The notes beneath the pieces are model-generated. The model had not been told where the DNA came from. It did not search any database and saw only the letters and a program-made list of their open reading frames with translations. The position numbers and the translations under genes are program-made. Positions 15,196 through 23,848 of a stretch of 64,000 bases of DNA are shown in pieces. This DNA comes from Streptomyces sp. NBC_00620 (GTDB taxonomy: Bacteria; Actinomycetota; Actinomycetes; Streptomycetales; Streptomycetaceae): the NCBI RefSeq assembly GCF_026341825.1, contig NZ_JAPENY010000001.1, positions 3,844,001-3,908,000 on the forward strand, in the 5' to 3' direction. The number at the start of each line of letters is the position of its first letter. Positions within the stretch are counted from its first letter, which is position 1.

Positions 15196-15243
15196 GGACT
15201 CATAATCCGTCGGCCGTGGGTTCGAGTCCCACCCGCCCCACCA
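15196..15243 (+). other. 3' fragment of a tRNA-Met-like gene (putative attachment-site relic, copy 1)
   Basis: Starts in the anticodon stem. It shows the loop CTCATAA (anticodon CAT), the T-arm GTGGGTTCGAGTCCCAC, then CCGCCCC-A-CCA with CCA encoded. The 5' acceptor and D-arm are absent, so this is not a functional tRNA. The same 48 bases occur at 22471-22518. Integrative elements that target tRNA genes leave just such 3' duplications; no integrase gene is visible nearby. Confidence 0.8.
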
Positions 15244-15313
15244 TGCATGGCCTCTGACCTGCGGAAACGTTCCTCGTGAGGTGTTGGAGCGTCAACTTCC
15301 GTCCAATGGACTG

Positions 15314-15620
15314 AATCCGCTGCTCACGGCTTTGGAGTCCGGTGGCGCTCGGGAGGGCTCCGACCCATCTGACCTGTGGCGGAGTGGGTGATCAAGGTTG
15401 TTGTCGGCCTCCGGGATGGCTGTCCTGAGGCTCGATACCAAGATCCAGGGGCCGGGCAGGGGCCGGGACGACGCCGACGTGGCCGCGCCGACGGTGTACC
15501 CAGGCCGGACGTTGTCCCATTTGCCTGCTGTGAGGCATGGGGCTGCCCTCTGCGGCACAGCAGGTTGAGTACCGGGTAGGCAGTGGAGGCGGCGCAGATG
15601 TCGGCGCGTCTGATGCGCCG
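15314..15620 (+). repeat. Dispersed repeat block C, second copy
   Basis: Matches 3234-3540 closely, including GTGATCAAGGTTGTTGTCGG and the following CCGGGATGGCTG run. Open frames across it differ between copies and look spurious, so it is probably non-coding. It follows the tRNA fragment by about 70 bp. Confidence 0.75.
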
Positions 15621-16361
15621 TCAGGGTAGAGCGACTTCGGCTGCTGCCTGTGCGGTGGGGACGGACTGTCGCTTTCGTGCCGCTCGATTCTCGATGTCGG
15701 CCAGGGGATTGGCGGCCTCGGTGTCGATATCGGACCTTGAGCTGAGTGGTAGCAGGTGGCCGCTGAGAGGGCGTCCTGGCGATGGCAGGGGGCAAGGAAA
15801 CGGCCATACGGGGTTGCACCGCCCTCTCGTGTAGTTCCCCACGGTCGGTTGGTCAGATTGCCGGGCGGTCGTCGAGGTCTGCCCGGCCGATCATGAGCGG
15901 AGCCGGATGATGACGGCACTCCCCGGCACGACGATGCTGGGGTGATCACCTGGGCAGCCCGCCTGCTGTCGGCGTGCCCGGCTCCCGCGGCCTTTCGGGC
16001 CAGTACGGCTGCTCCGACGGCTTCGGCCGAACCGGGCAAGAACACGTTCGAGAGGCTGCTCGCCGCAGTGCCGGAACGCAATGACCGACTGACGAGACCT
16101 CAGGTCACTCCGTTGGCTGGAGAAGAAGGCTGGGTAGTGCCGGGTGATGCAGCCCTGTCCAACGCAGTGTTCTATGGGTGCGTACCCCGGACGCCATAGG
16201 GGGGTGGCTGAAGGAGAGGGGCTGACCTGATGCACCTACGACGTTGGCAGCCCGTGGCTACTCAGTTCTCATGAAGCCGTACATTCCCACGGGCCGACTG
16301 GATTTCCGATATCGCGTCGTCGTCCAGGATCCTCGCGGAGGTCTCTAGGAGCGGTAGGGAC
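15621..16361. other. Non-coding spacer with repeat block A copy 2
   Basis: No gene that I can support. Bases 16047-16120 are the second copy of block A (FERLLAAVPERNDRLT in the plus frame). The rest shows no hairpin, promoter or known family signature. It lies just downstream of the TIR-STAND stop. Confidence 0.55.
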
Positions 16362-19300
16362 TCAGTCCTGGTGCGTGGCGAGCCATCGGTGCAGCATCGC
16401 CCAGCGCAGTGCCGTGGTGGGATGTGCCGGAGTGCGGCTGTCGAGCGCGGTGGAACGGACGGGGAGCCAGTCGAGGGTCTGGGCCTCCCATCGGTCCTTG
16501 GCGTTGGTGTGCCAGCGTGCTTCGATTTCATCGGCTGTCAGCTCCGGCTTCAGCAGCATGGTCAGAGCGAGGTTGAGCAGGCCAATTTCGATCACAGCTG
16601 AGAGGGGCGTAACCCGCGCGGGATGGATTTCGGCGCCGAACTCCTCATGGAAGCCGCGGCATGCCGCATGGGTGAAGGGGTCAGGGTGAGCGCCCATGTC
16701 ATGCTCGTTGAGCTGTTCCTCGAAGCTGGCCGACCACCGGCCCGGGGCGTACGGGGACTGCGTGCTCCGTCGGCTGAAGAGCACCTGACGGTCGCTGCTC
16801 AGCACGATGCAGTGGACGCAGGCGATGCCGGGTAGGACAGTCTCGCCGAGCGGAACGGGCCTGATCCATCGATAGTTGCCGGCTAGGGCATGGCGGCGGT
16901 CAGTATTGCGCGCGGAGCCAGGATCCTGGCGCAGGGCGGAGTGGAAGCGGCTGGCTTCTGTCCAGCTCGTCGGAGCCAGCGAAATCTCCAGTGCTCGACG
17001 GTCGGCGCTTAGGCCGATACCCGTGAAGCGGTACTTGCGTTCGAGATCGGGGCCGTCGACGGGGCCCTCGAGACGGAGCAGAGCAGGATCCACGAGAGCC
17101 GCGGAGGAGTCGCTCTGCAGCTGCACCGACAGAGCGACCGGACTGTCCATCGGCTTGTGTGGCAGGACGTCGAGGGCGTCCGTGTCAAAGTTCGGACCGA
17201 CGATTTCGGTGAGACTGCGGGCCGCAGCTTCCGCGCCACGGTGCCGGGCGACGTGTGCCGCGTACAACAGTTGGAAGGCAAAGAGCTGGTGCCTGAGTGG
17301 CTCGCCGCCCGATCGGTCGAACTGCTGGTGCAGGGCGCGCAAGCAGGCTTCCCGAACCTCCGCGGTGAGCACGTCCCGCAAGAGCTGCTCAAGGAGGGCA
17401 TCGCGGGCCGCGTCGTCGTCGAAGCAGCCGAGTGCGACGGCGACGGGATAGCCGACGTAGCTCATCGGGTGCTGGAAGCAGTCGATGAGGGCACTGACCA
17501 CCTTCGGGCCGAAGGCGCGCCCACGTGCTGCTTCGTCTCGTACGTAGGAGGCGTACTCGCGGACCACGTCCCAGTCGGAATAGGGGCCGGATGTGTCGGC
17601 GATGCGAAGGCCTTCCACGATCTCCGTTTCGTCCCGCTCGGGCTCTGGCCGACCATCGTGGGCGTGCAGGGTCTCGCGTGCGCGGCGGCGGGTGACGGGG
17701 TCGATGCCGGTGTCGTTGACGATGCGCTCCAGGAGATCGGTCGTGGCCTCGTGGGGGTCGAAGCCGCGTAAACCTTGGGCGACATAGCGAAGGCAGGGCA
17801 GGTCCGTGCGCCTGTCGAGCTCATGGTTGCCCCTTCGGGTCAGCAGGGCACGGACTTCGGCGGTGCGGTACTTGGCGAGGGCCTCTACAAAGCGGCCCTT
17901 GAGCCGGAACTTGTCCAGTCCGTCGGCGAGTACTGGCAGGACCCGTGGTACGTCCGCCACGTCACCCGCCTCGAGCCCGCCGAATGCGGAGGCCAGCGAA
18001 CTCGCGGCGTCCTGGGTGACACGAGGATGGTCACCGATGGCGCTCGGAGTGCTGCCCGGGCCCGGCCGCTCGACCAGCGATCCGCCGAGCGCTTCCAGTA
18101 CAAAGGGCATAAGCAGCGGGAGCCGCTGACGCAGCACGTAGGTGACGCCCCAGGCTCGAGCCATGCACACGTCCCCGTCCCGCTTGCAGTCGAGGATGCC
18201 GAGGAACTCTGTGAACAGAGTGCGCAGCAGCGGCTCGGCGTGTTGCTCGTGCGCCAGTCGGACCAGCATCGACCCGACCGGCCAGCCGATCTCCGTCTCC
18301 ATGCGGCCGCACAGCTCGCGGGCCGCGGCGTCCGGGTCAGCCGTGCCGTATACGGCGATTGCCACCGCATAGGCATCGAGCTGGTCGTGGCTGAGGCGCA
18401 GTGCGGAGCGCCGCTCCATGAGCAACCTGTCGTCCTTCAGCCGAGCCACCGCTTGAGTGAAGGCGTCTTCGGCCAGGCCGCTGCGTTCGTGGACGGTCGC
18501 CCGTGGGATCTCGTACGACATTGCGTGCAGCTGCGCCTCGGCGAGGGCAGTGAGCACAGCGTGCTTGCGGCGCCCGGACACCTGGGGCACTGGCCCACCT
18601 TCCTCGGCGGCATCGCGGAACAGCCGTCGGAAGAAGGCGGTTTCGACTGCGGGAATGGTGTCCCAGACCGTGGCACGACGCAGAGCCAGATCGAGGAAGA
18701 AGGGGGTCCGTAGCAACCTGTTGCCGATCGCTTCACTGGAGATGCGAAGCGAGTGCAGGATGCGGGCGACGGCGCCTTCGTCAAGTTCGCCCACCTCCTG
18801 GACGGAGAAGGCCAGCGACGGGGCGTAGGCGGCGGCCCACACGTCATCCTGGCACGTGATCAGAAGCCGGTCGCAGGAAGCATGCAGGACGTTCAGCAGG
18901 CCGATGGTGCGAGTGTGCTTGGGGTCGTCGCCGGGCGGGATCTGGTCGAGGGCGTCGACGACAAAGACCACTTCCTTGCCGTGTTCCTCGCGCAGCGACT
19001 GGAGATGGCCGGGCAGATCGTTGGCGGACCGGGCGCCGAGTTCTCCCGCGAGGGCATCGGCGCCGCGCGCAGTGTCGGCGGCCTCAAGCAGGAACGGGTA
19101 GACATCTGTGTCAGCGCAGATCCGGTCGATGAAGTGAGCTGCGACCACAGACTTGCCACGCCCTCCCGGAGCGACGAGGACGACAGCGCCGGTATCCGGA
19201 ACGAGGTTGTCCCACACGTTTTCCCAGAAGGACGGGTAAGGCAGTCTCTGCCCGGCCCAGGCGATGGCTTTCCTGCGACGTGACTCCAGGCGGTCCACGA

Positions 19301-19715
19301 CGCGCTGCACGAGAGAGCGTCGCAGGGCGCGCTCGAGCCCTGCGGGGTCACCGCATTGGTCGTCGCGCCGAGCGGCAGCGAGATAGTGTGTCTCCCCTTC
19401 GCCGAGCAGCGACTTGACCGCACCGGCATCGAACTCGACCGGAACAATGACCACTTCTTGTTTACGGGCCTCCTTCAGCTCTTTGAGGATCATGTCGGGT
19501 TTGGTCGCGGCCTCCCGGGTGCCGAGGAGCAGTAGGTAGCGAACTTCGGCGAGCGCGCTGGTGATCCTCTTCCACCAGTCGCCGCCGCCGGGGATAGTCT
19601 CGCGGTCGACGAAGACCACGCCCTCGTAGGGGAGTCGCTCCTCCAGAATGCGCAGGACGTCGTCGCAGATCGGGGTGGCATCCCTGCTGTAGCTGATGAA
19701 AATCTCGTACGGCAT
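16362..19715 (-). CDS. TIR - STAND NTPase - Nudix-like multidomain protein (candidate anti-phage effector)
   Basis: 1117 residues. I start at ATG 19715, 17 bp after the partner's stop, with GGGGG nine bases before it; a longer start would overlap the partner. Residues 1-130 form a TIR domain: YEIFISYSRD, VVFVDRETIPGGGDWWKRI, YLLLLGTRE, ILKELKEA and IVPVEF. A STAND/NACHT-type NTPase follows, with P-loop LVAPGGRGKS (about 181-190) and Walker B VVFVVDALDQ (about 249-258), then a long helical, probably HEAT-like region. The last ~150 residues resemble a Nudix hydrolase (CVHCIVLSSDRQVLFSRR; box remnant AACRGFHEEFGAEI). TIR domains often cleave NAD+, and Nudix enzymes hydrolyse NDP-linked metabolites such as ADP-ribose. 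The function is inferred from domains. Confidence 0.85.
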   Translation of the reverse strand: MPYEIFISYSRDATPICDDVLRILEERLPYEGVVFVDRETIPGGGDWWKRITSALAEVRYLLLLGTREAATKPDMILKELKEARKQEVVIVPVEFDAGAVKSLLGEGETHYLAAARRDDQCGDPAGLERALRRSLVQRVVDRLESRRRKAIAWAGQRLPYPSFWENVWDNLVPDTGAVVLVAPGGRGKSVVAAHFIDRICADTDVYPFLLEAADTARGADALAGELGARSANDLPGHLQSLREEHGKEVVFVVDALDQIPPGDDPKHTRTIGLLNVLHASCDRLLITCQDDVWAAAYAPSLAFSVQEVGELDEGAVARILHSLRISSEAIGNRLLRTPFFLDLALRRATVWDTIPAVETAFFRRLFRDAAEEGGPVPQVSGRRKHAVLTALAEAQLHAMSYEIPRATVHERSGLAEDAFTQAVARLKDDRLLMERRSALRLSHDQLDAYAVAIAVYGTADPDAAARELCGRMETEIGWPVGSMLVRLAHEQHAEPLLRTLFTEFLGILDCKRDGDVCMARAWGVTYVLRQRLPLLMPFVLEALGGSLVERPGPGSTPSAIGDHPRVTQDAASSLASAFGGLEAGDVADVPRVLPVLADGLDKFRLKGRFVEALAKYRTAEVRALLTRRGNHELDRRTDLPCLRYVAQGLRGFDPHEATTDLLERIVNDTGIDPVTRRRARETLHAHDGRPEPERDETEIVEGLRIADTSGPYSDWDVVREYASYVRDEAARGRAFGPKVVSALIDCFQHPMSYVGYPVAVALGCFDDDAARDALLEQLLRDVLTAEVREACLRALHQQFDRSGGEPLRHQLFAFQLLYAAHVARHRGAEAAARSLTEIVGPNFDTDALDVLPHKPMDSPVALSVQLQSDSSAALVDPALLRLEGPVDGPDLERKYRFTGIGLSADRRALEISLAPTSWTEASRFHSALRQDPGSARNTDRRHALAGNYRWIRPVPLGETVLPGIACVHCIVLSSDRQVLFSRRSTQSPYAPGRWSASFEEQLNEHDMGAHPDPFTHAACRGFHEEFGAEIHPARVTPLSAVIEIGLLNLALTMLLKPELTADEIEARWHTNAKDRWEAQTLDWLPVRSTALDSRTPAHPTTALRWAMLHRWLATHQD

Positions 19716-19732
19716 GGTGGCAACGCCCCCGG

Positions 19733-21076
19733 TCAAATTGCGGCGTCGAAACGCGACTTGTGGACGAGCCTGACCCACCTCTGCAGCTCAAGAGTCAGCA
19801 CAGCTTCCGTACGCAGGACGAGCGCCTGGAATTCCGTAGTTCCTGATGCATCGTCAGTTATCGTTTCGAAGCGGCCGATCAGCGCCCGTAACGACGACTG
19901 GCAACGCGCCAGTTCCTGCCGGGTGTAGTCGTACGAGACGGCAAGCTGTCGGAAGGCGAACAGTTCATGAGTCGCGAACAGGCCTGTGCAGAGAGCGGGC
20001 AGCACGGCGGCGAGCAGCGCGATGGACGAGGACGCACCGCCGTGCTGCCGATCCGCCGACAGCAGCACCGCGTTGGCCACGGCCACCGCTACTGCGGCCA
20101 CTACGGTGGCCTGTGTTGTCCGGGTGATCCTGCGTTCGGCGCGCTCGAATGCGATGGTGCTCAGCCCAAACCACATGAGCTGCTTGCCGATGCGGTAGTA
20201 CAGGTAGCTACGCGCACGGTCCCGGACCTGATCGGGGAGGCCGGGGTCCGCTTCGATGCCCGAGCCAGTGCGTCCCGAGCCGGTGCGGGTGGCCGCTGCC
20301 TGCCACAGGCTGTCCACCCACGGCCGTTCGATACCAGGTTCTGGAGTGTCTTGGTCTGCCGTCGAGGCGAGTCGTTCGAGACCTTCCAGATCTCCGGTGG
20401 CGATGAGGGTGACTCGCTGCTTTCGGATCTGGGCGGAACTGTCGCGTCCCATCCCCAGATATGGTCCGACCTGGGCAAGGCGAAGGTACTGTTCCCGTCG
20501 CAACAGCTCGGCGCGGATCCGGCTGAGCACCCAGTCGAAGCTCGGCTGCTTGTTCGTGTGGACCACCAGGACGAGAACCGCAAGCAGGAGAGCCTCGCCG
20601 TAGGCCAGGCCAAGGGCGGTCGGTCCGAGGGTCCGGAAGAAGATTGCCTGAAGAGTGATGAAGCCCACTGCCAAGGTGGGCAGGAACGCCACCTTGACAC
20701 CGGTGGCACGGTAGCGGCCCTGGTAGTCCGGAGTCTGCTTGAGTTCTGCGTGCTGTGCCTCGTCGATCTCGCGGACACCTGGAAAGCTGCCGGGGGAAGG
20801 GACGTCGCCGGGAATGGCGAGGCGCTCGCGTGCCTGCTGCTCAGTGCGCCGTCGCTCACGCCATCGATACGCCCGTAACAGGTGGTAACCGCAGTGCAGG
20901 GCGAGAATTAGCCAAGCCGCGAGCGCGATACTGACACTCGTGATGAGCACCGGATGGGCAGAGGCGATGGCGGCAACACCGAGTGCCGCGAGCATCACGC
21001 CCGTAGCTATGAGGGTACGGCCGTAGAAGCCGGGAGGGCGCTGCCGTGACACGTCCCCCGCCCAACTCACATGCAT
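19733..21076 (-). CDS. Multi-TM membrane protein with a C-terminal SLATT-like 2TM segment, partner of the TIR-STAND gene
   Basis: 447 residues from ATG 21076; in-frame codons farther upstream lie in transposase relic sequence. Three hydrophobic hairpins are visible: LIATGVMLAALGVAAIASA with the following strand (about 25-70), VAFLPTLAVGFITLQAIFF to ALLLAVLVLVV (about 130-175), and VVAAVAVAVANAVLL to IALLAAVLPALCTGLFA (about 345-395). The last pair sits between ERAERRITRTTQ and AVSYDYTRQELARCQSSL, the layout of SLATT/DUF4231 2TM effectors found with nucleotide-sensing defence systems. It lies upstream of, and is close-coupled to, the TIR-STAND gene, suggesting a membrane effector or anchor. 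It has a TTA codon at 20876-20878. The family call is tentative; the membrane topology is clear. Confidence 0.75.
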   Translation of the reverse strand: MHVSWAGDVSRQRPPGFYGRTLIATGVMLAALGVAAIASAHPVLITSVSIALAAWLILALHCGYHLLRAYRWRERRRTEQQARERLAIPGDVPSPGSFPGVREIDEAQHAELKQTPDYQGRYRATGVKVAFLPTLAVGFITLQAIFFRTLGPTALGLAYGEALLLAVLVLVVHTNKQPSFDWVLSRIRAELLRREQYLRLAQVGPYLGMGRDSSAQIRKQRVTLIATGDLEGLERLASTADQDTPEPGIERPWVDSLWQAAATRTGSGRTGSGIEADPGLPDQVRDRARSYLYYRIGKQLMWFGLSTIAFERAERRITRTTQATVVAAVAVAVANAVLLSADRQHGGASSSIALLAAVLPALCTGLFATHELFAFRQLAVSYDYTRQELARCQSSLRALIGRFETITDDASGTTEFQALVLRTEAVLTLELQRWVRLVHKSRFDAAI

Positions 21077-21165
21077 GCGCCGACTGTCAGCGACTTGGCG
21101 AGCACTGTCAAGGCCCTTCGGCGGGCGCACAGGGGGACGGGACGGGGCGTGTGCGGCGCGCCGCG

Positions 21166-21316
21166 CTGAAGGCGCAGCGGCAGACGTGCCGGCCGTCCCG
21201 GCACACCGCCTCGATGCCGGGATGGGCGCGGACCTAGACGGCCAGGGGCTCGGCCTTCTGGGTCTCCCACACCTCGATCGGTAGGTGGGTTTTCGCGTCG
21301 ACGGAGACGTGCCGCT
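21166..21316 (-). pseudogene. ISL3-family transposase fragment with in-frame stop
   Basis: Reverse-strand reading: RHVSVDAKTHLPIEVWETQK, AEPLAV, a TAG stop, then VRAHPGIEAVCRDG. This is the region around the first catalytic Asp of ISL3 transposases (…DLLPDR…LREHPGVEVVCRDR). About 50 codons survive. It forms the upstream flank of the membrane-protein gene and may have delivered or disrupted its promoter. Confidence 0.65.
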
Positions 21317-21427
21317 AGTAGCTGCTGCGCGTCGAGCATAGAGGACTGCGAGGACCGCAGCCACTGCCATTATGACGTCAGTGGTGTATGCTGCCAGTGT
21401 AATAAATTGCAGATGGGGGACGCGTGC

Positions 21428-21805
21428 ATGGCCTGGAAGATTGTCGTGGTCGAGCCGGCTCTATCGTGGCTTCATGGCCTGCGCCGTACTGACCGCGACA
21501 CCTTGATTCAGGTCAGCCAGGCTGTCACTGCTCTTCAGGAGGAAGGTCCCGCGCTGGGTCGGCCTCTGGTGGACACGATCAAGGGCTCGGTGCTGTCGAA
21601 CCTCAAGGAGCTCCGCCCTGGCTCGGCAGGGGCCACGGAAGTGCGGTTGCTGTTCGTGTTCGACCCGGACCGCCAGGCCGTGATCCTGGTCGGCGGTGAC
21701 AAGGCGGGCAACTGGGTCGGCTGGTACCGCGTCGCTGTGCCTCAGGCGGAGCAGGCGTACGCGGAGCATCTGAAGCGAATCGATGGAGAGGACGGGGCAC
21801 GATGA
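21428..21805 (+). CDS. HigB/RelE-like toxin (Gp49-like, DUF891 type), intact copy
   Basis: 125 residues from ATG 21428, with GGGGA seven bases before. It has the RelE-fold pattern of phage-derived Gp49-like proteins: helix LRRTDRDTLIQVSQAV, a strand with NLKELRPGSAGATEVRLLFVF, DPDRQAVILVGGDKAG, then a C-terminal helix ending HLKRIDGEDGAR. Family members are mRNA interferases acting at the ribosome, here in toxin-first order. The stop overlaps the antitoxin start (ATGA). It is the only intact toxin of the three related loci in the window. Confidence 0.88.
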   Translation: MAWKIVVVEPALSWLHGLRRTDRDTLIQVSQAVTALQEEGPALGRPLVDTIKGSVLSNLKELRPGSAGATEVRLLFVFDPDRQAVILVGGDKAGNWVGWYRVAVPQAEQAYAEHLKRIDGEDGAR

Positions 21806-22140
21806 CTGATCACCTCAAGGACCCGCAGGCCGTCTCCTGGGGATACCTGGCCGAGGATTTCGCCTTCACTGATGCCGAAAAGGATCAGATCCAGAAGGGG
21901 GCGCAGGCGATGGTCCTGGCCTCCCGTGTGCACCGCCTCGCCGAGTTGCGGAAGCGGCAGCACACCACACAGGTCCAGGTTGCCGCAGCCATGGGTGTCA
22001 CCCAGGCCCGCGTCTCACGCATCGAGAAGGGTCAACTGGAGCGCAGTGAGGTCGACACCCTCGCTGCCTATGTCAAGGCGCTCGGCGGCAAGTTGAAGAT
22101 CGTCGCTGACTTCGGTGATGAGACCTACGTCCTCGGCTGA
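21802..22140 (+). CDS. XRE-family antitoxin (HigA-like), copy 2
   Basis: 112 residues, near-identical to 14518-14856. The differences are conservative (for example IERGQ to IEKGQ, AEAMG to AAAMG). The HTH spans about residues 58-85. It is translationally coupled to the intact toxin and expected to bind it and autoregulate the operon. It is followed after about 65 bp by the hairpin at 22207. Confidence 0.9.
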   Translation: MTDHLKDPQAVSWGYLAEDFAFTDAEKDQIQKGAQAMVLASRVHRLAELRKRQHTTQVQVAAAMGVTQARVSRIEKGQLERSEVDTLAAYVKALGGKLKIVADFGDETYVLG

Positions 22141-22206
22141 CCCGGTCGACAGGCCGCAGCCCGGGGTTAATGCGCACTCTGGTCGACAAGTTCGCCTCTT
22201 GAAATA

Positions 22207-22249
22207 GCGCAGATGCTCCACGCCGATACCTGGGGTGGAGCATCTGCGC
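22207..22249. terminator. Toxin-antitoxin terminator hairpin (copy C)
   Basis: 15-bp perfect stem GCGCAGATGCTCCAC / GTGGAGCATCTGCGC with a 13-base loop. Compared with copy A (GCGATGATGCTCCAC…), both arms have changed together, so pairing is kept. Confidence 0.75.
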
Positions 22250-22470
22250 GTTGGAAGGGGAATCCGCTGTGCGAGGGTTCTATCCCCTTGGCTGAACTGG
22301 GCGGACGCAGCTGCTGCTGTGGTAAGCGTCCAACTCATCGACCCCCAGGGTCCATTGAGGGGCCACAAGGACAGGAACAGACCGACAAGCACTGCACAGG
22401 GCTGACACTGATCAGTACGTCTGACCTGCAAGAACCGTGTAAATCGGCAAGGGCCGCCAAGATCCTCAAA

Positions 22471-22518
22471 GGACTCATAATCCGTCGGCCGTGGGTTCGA
22501 GTCCCACCCGCCCCACCA
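22471..22518 (+). other. 3' fragment of a tRNA-Met-like gene (putative attachment-site relic, copy 2)
   Basis: Identical 48 bases to 15196-15243, 7275 bp away and in the same orientation, including anticodon CAT, the T-arm and CCA. The flanking 30 bases on the left are also nearly the same. No 5' tRNA half is present, so it is not functional. Confidence 0.8.
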
Positions 22519-22567
22519 TGCGCGGTTTCTGGACCTGCGGAAACGTTCCTTGTGAGGTGTCGGAGCG

Positions 22568-23794
22568 TCAACTTCCGCCCAACGGACGGAAGCTGCTGCC
22601 CGTGAGTTCGGCGTCCGTGTCGTCTCCGGTCCGCCGCACCGCCGGCACGGGCTTGGGCGCCGTGGGTTCGGGCAGGGTGCGGAACAGCAGCCAGCTCAGC
22701 ACGGGCATCAGGATCAGGGGTGCCAGAGCCGTGCGCAGGGAGGTCGCGTCGGCGACGCTGCCGATCAGGGGGCTGGCCAGGCCGCCGATGCTGACGGTCA
22801 GTCCGAGGGTGACGCCGCCGGCCGTGCCGACGCGCGTGGGCAGGTAGTCCTGGCCGAGGGTGACGTGCAGGGAGAAGGGGACGTACAGGCCGATGGAGGT
22901 CAGCGCCACGAACGCGTAGAACGCCGGGCCGGGGATGAACACGGTTCCCGCGACGGCGGCGATCGTGAGGAGGTAGGACCAGCGGGCGACGGTGACCCGG
23001 TCCCAGCGGTTGGCCAGGCTGCCGCCCGCCACCGAGCCCATCGCACCGCCGATGTAGAGCACGAACAGCGCCACGGTGCCCGCTGTCGTACCGCCTCCCA
23101 CCCGCTGCTGGGCGTAGAGCGAGATGAACGTGCTCAGGCCGACGAAGACGATGGACCGGAAGACCACGGCCAGCGACAGCTTCACGAAGGACGCCTTGTC
23201 GTCGGCGCCGACCACGGCTGGGCCGCATGAACTGCCGGGGGCTGTCTTCTTCTGGAGTGCGCGCAGGACGGGCAGGCACAGCACGCTGCCGGCGAGGGCC
23301 GGCAGCACGAGCAGTGGCGACAGGCGCAGGCCGCCGGAGGCGACGACGGCGGTGACCATGAGCGGCGCGGCGGCGAAGCCGAGATTGCCGCCGACGGAGA
23401 ACCAGCCCATCGCGCTGTGGCTGCCCTCGCTGAGGAGCCGGGCGACGCGTGCGGACTCGGGGTGGTAAGCGGCGACTCCGACGCCTGACATCGCCACGAA
23501 GAGCAGTGTCAGCGGGTAGGAGCCGCTCAGGCCGCTGAGGGCGATACCGAGTCCGCCGAGGACGGTGCTCACCGGCAGGATCCAGGGCATCGCCCAGCGG
23601 TCGGTGAGCAGGCCGAACACCGGTTGGGCCACCGAGGACAGCACGGACGCGGCGAGCACGATGCCCGAGACCGCGGCGTAGCCGTAGGCGCGCTCGGCGA
23701 CGAAGAACGGGACGAGAGAGGCGACCGTGCCCTGGTAGATGTCCACACAGGCATGGCCGACGGACAGCAGGGTGATCGATTTGGTCCTTGACAC
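22568..23794 (-). CDS. MFS transporter, fosmidomycin-resistance (Fsr)-like
   Basis: 408 residues with about 12 hydrophobic helices (VGHACVDIYQGTVASLVPFF, GVAAYHPESARVARLL, FVLYIGGAMGSVAGGSLANR). GHxxxDxxQG and AYHPE are typical of the Fsr branch of drug/metabolite exporters. I prefer GTG 23794: the upstream ATG at 23845 would leave three bases before the divergent AraC gene and no room for promoters. The last ~9 residues (SSFRPLGGS) and the stop are encoded by sequence that also occurs after the first tRNA fragment (15296-15313), so the native 3' end has probably been replaced by the repeat. It is likely regulated by the divergent AraC protein. Confidence 0.85.
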   Translation of the reverse strand: MSRTKSITLLSVGHACVDIYQGTVASLVPFFVAERAYGYAAVSGIVLAASVLSSVAQPVFGLLTDRWAMPWILPVSTVLGGLGIALSGLSGSYPLTLLFVAMSGVGVAAYHPESARVARLLSEGSHSAMGWFSVGGNLGFAAAPLMVTAVVASGGLRLSPLLVLPALAGSVLCLPVLRALQKKTAPGSSCGPAVVGADDKASFVKLSLAVVFRSIVFVGLSTFISLYAQQRVGGGTTAGTVALFVLYIGGAMGSVAGGSLANRWDRVTVARWSYLLTIAAVAGTVFIPGPAFYAFVALTSIGLYVPFSLHVTLGQDYLPTRVGTAGGVTLGLTVSIGGLASPLIGSVADATSLRTALAPLILMPVLSWLLFRTLPEPTAPKPVPAVRRTGDDTDAELTGSSFRPLGGS

Positions 23795-23848
23795 CTCACC
23801 ATGCTCATCGCCGGGCAGTGTGTCGCGCTTCCGATAAACTGCCAACCA

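Noticed and set aside
15150..15243. Complete tRNA gene
   Set aside because: Only the anticodon arm to CCA can be folded; no 5' acceptor strand GGGGCGG or D-arm precedes it.
15942..16199. 85-residue frame near block A copy 2
   Set aside because: Only a ~20-residue stretch is shared with the copy at 2930 and the rest differs; treated as a coding relic, not a gene.
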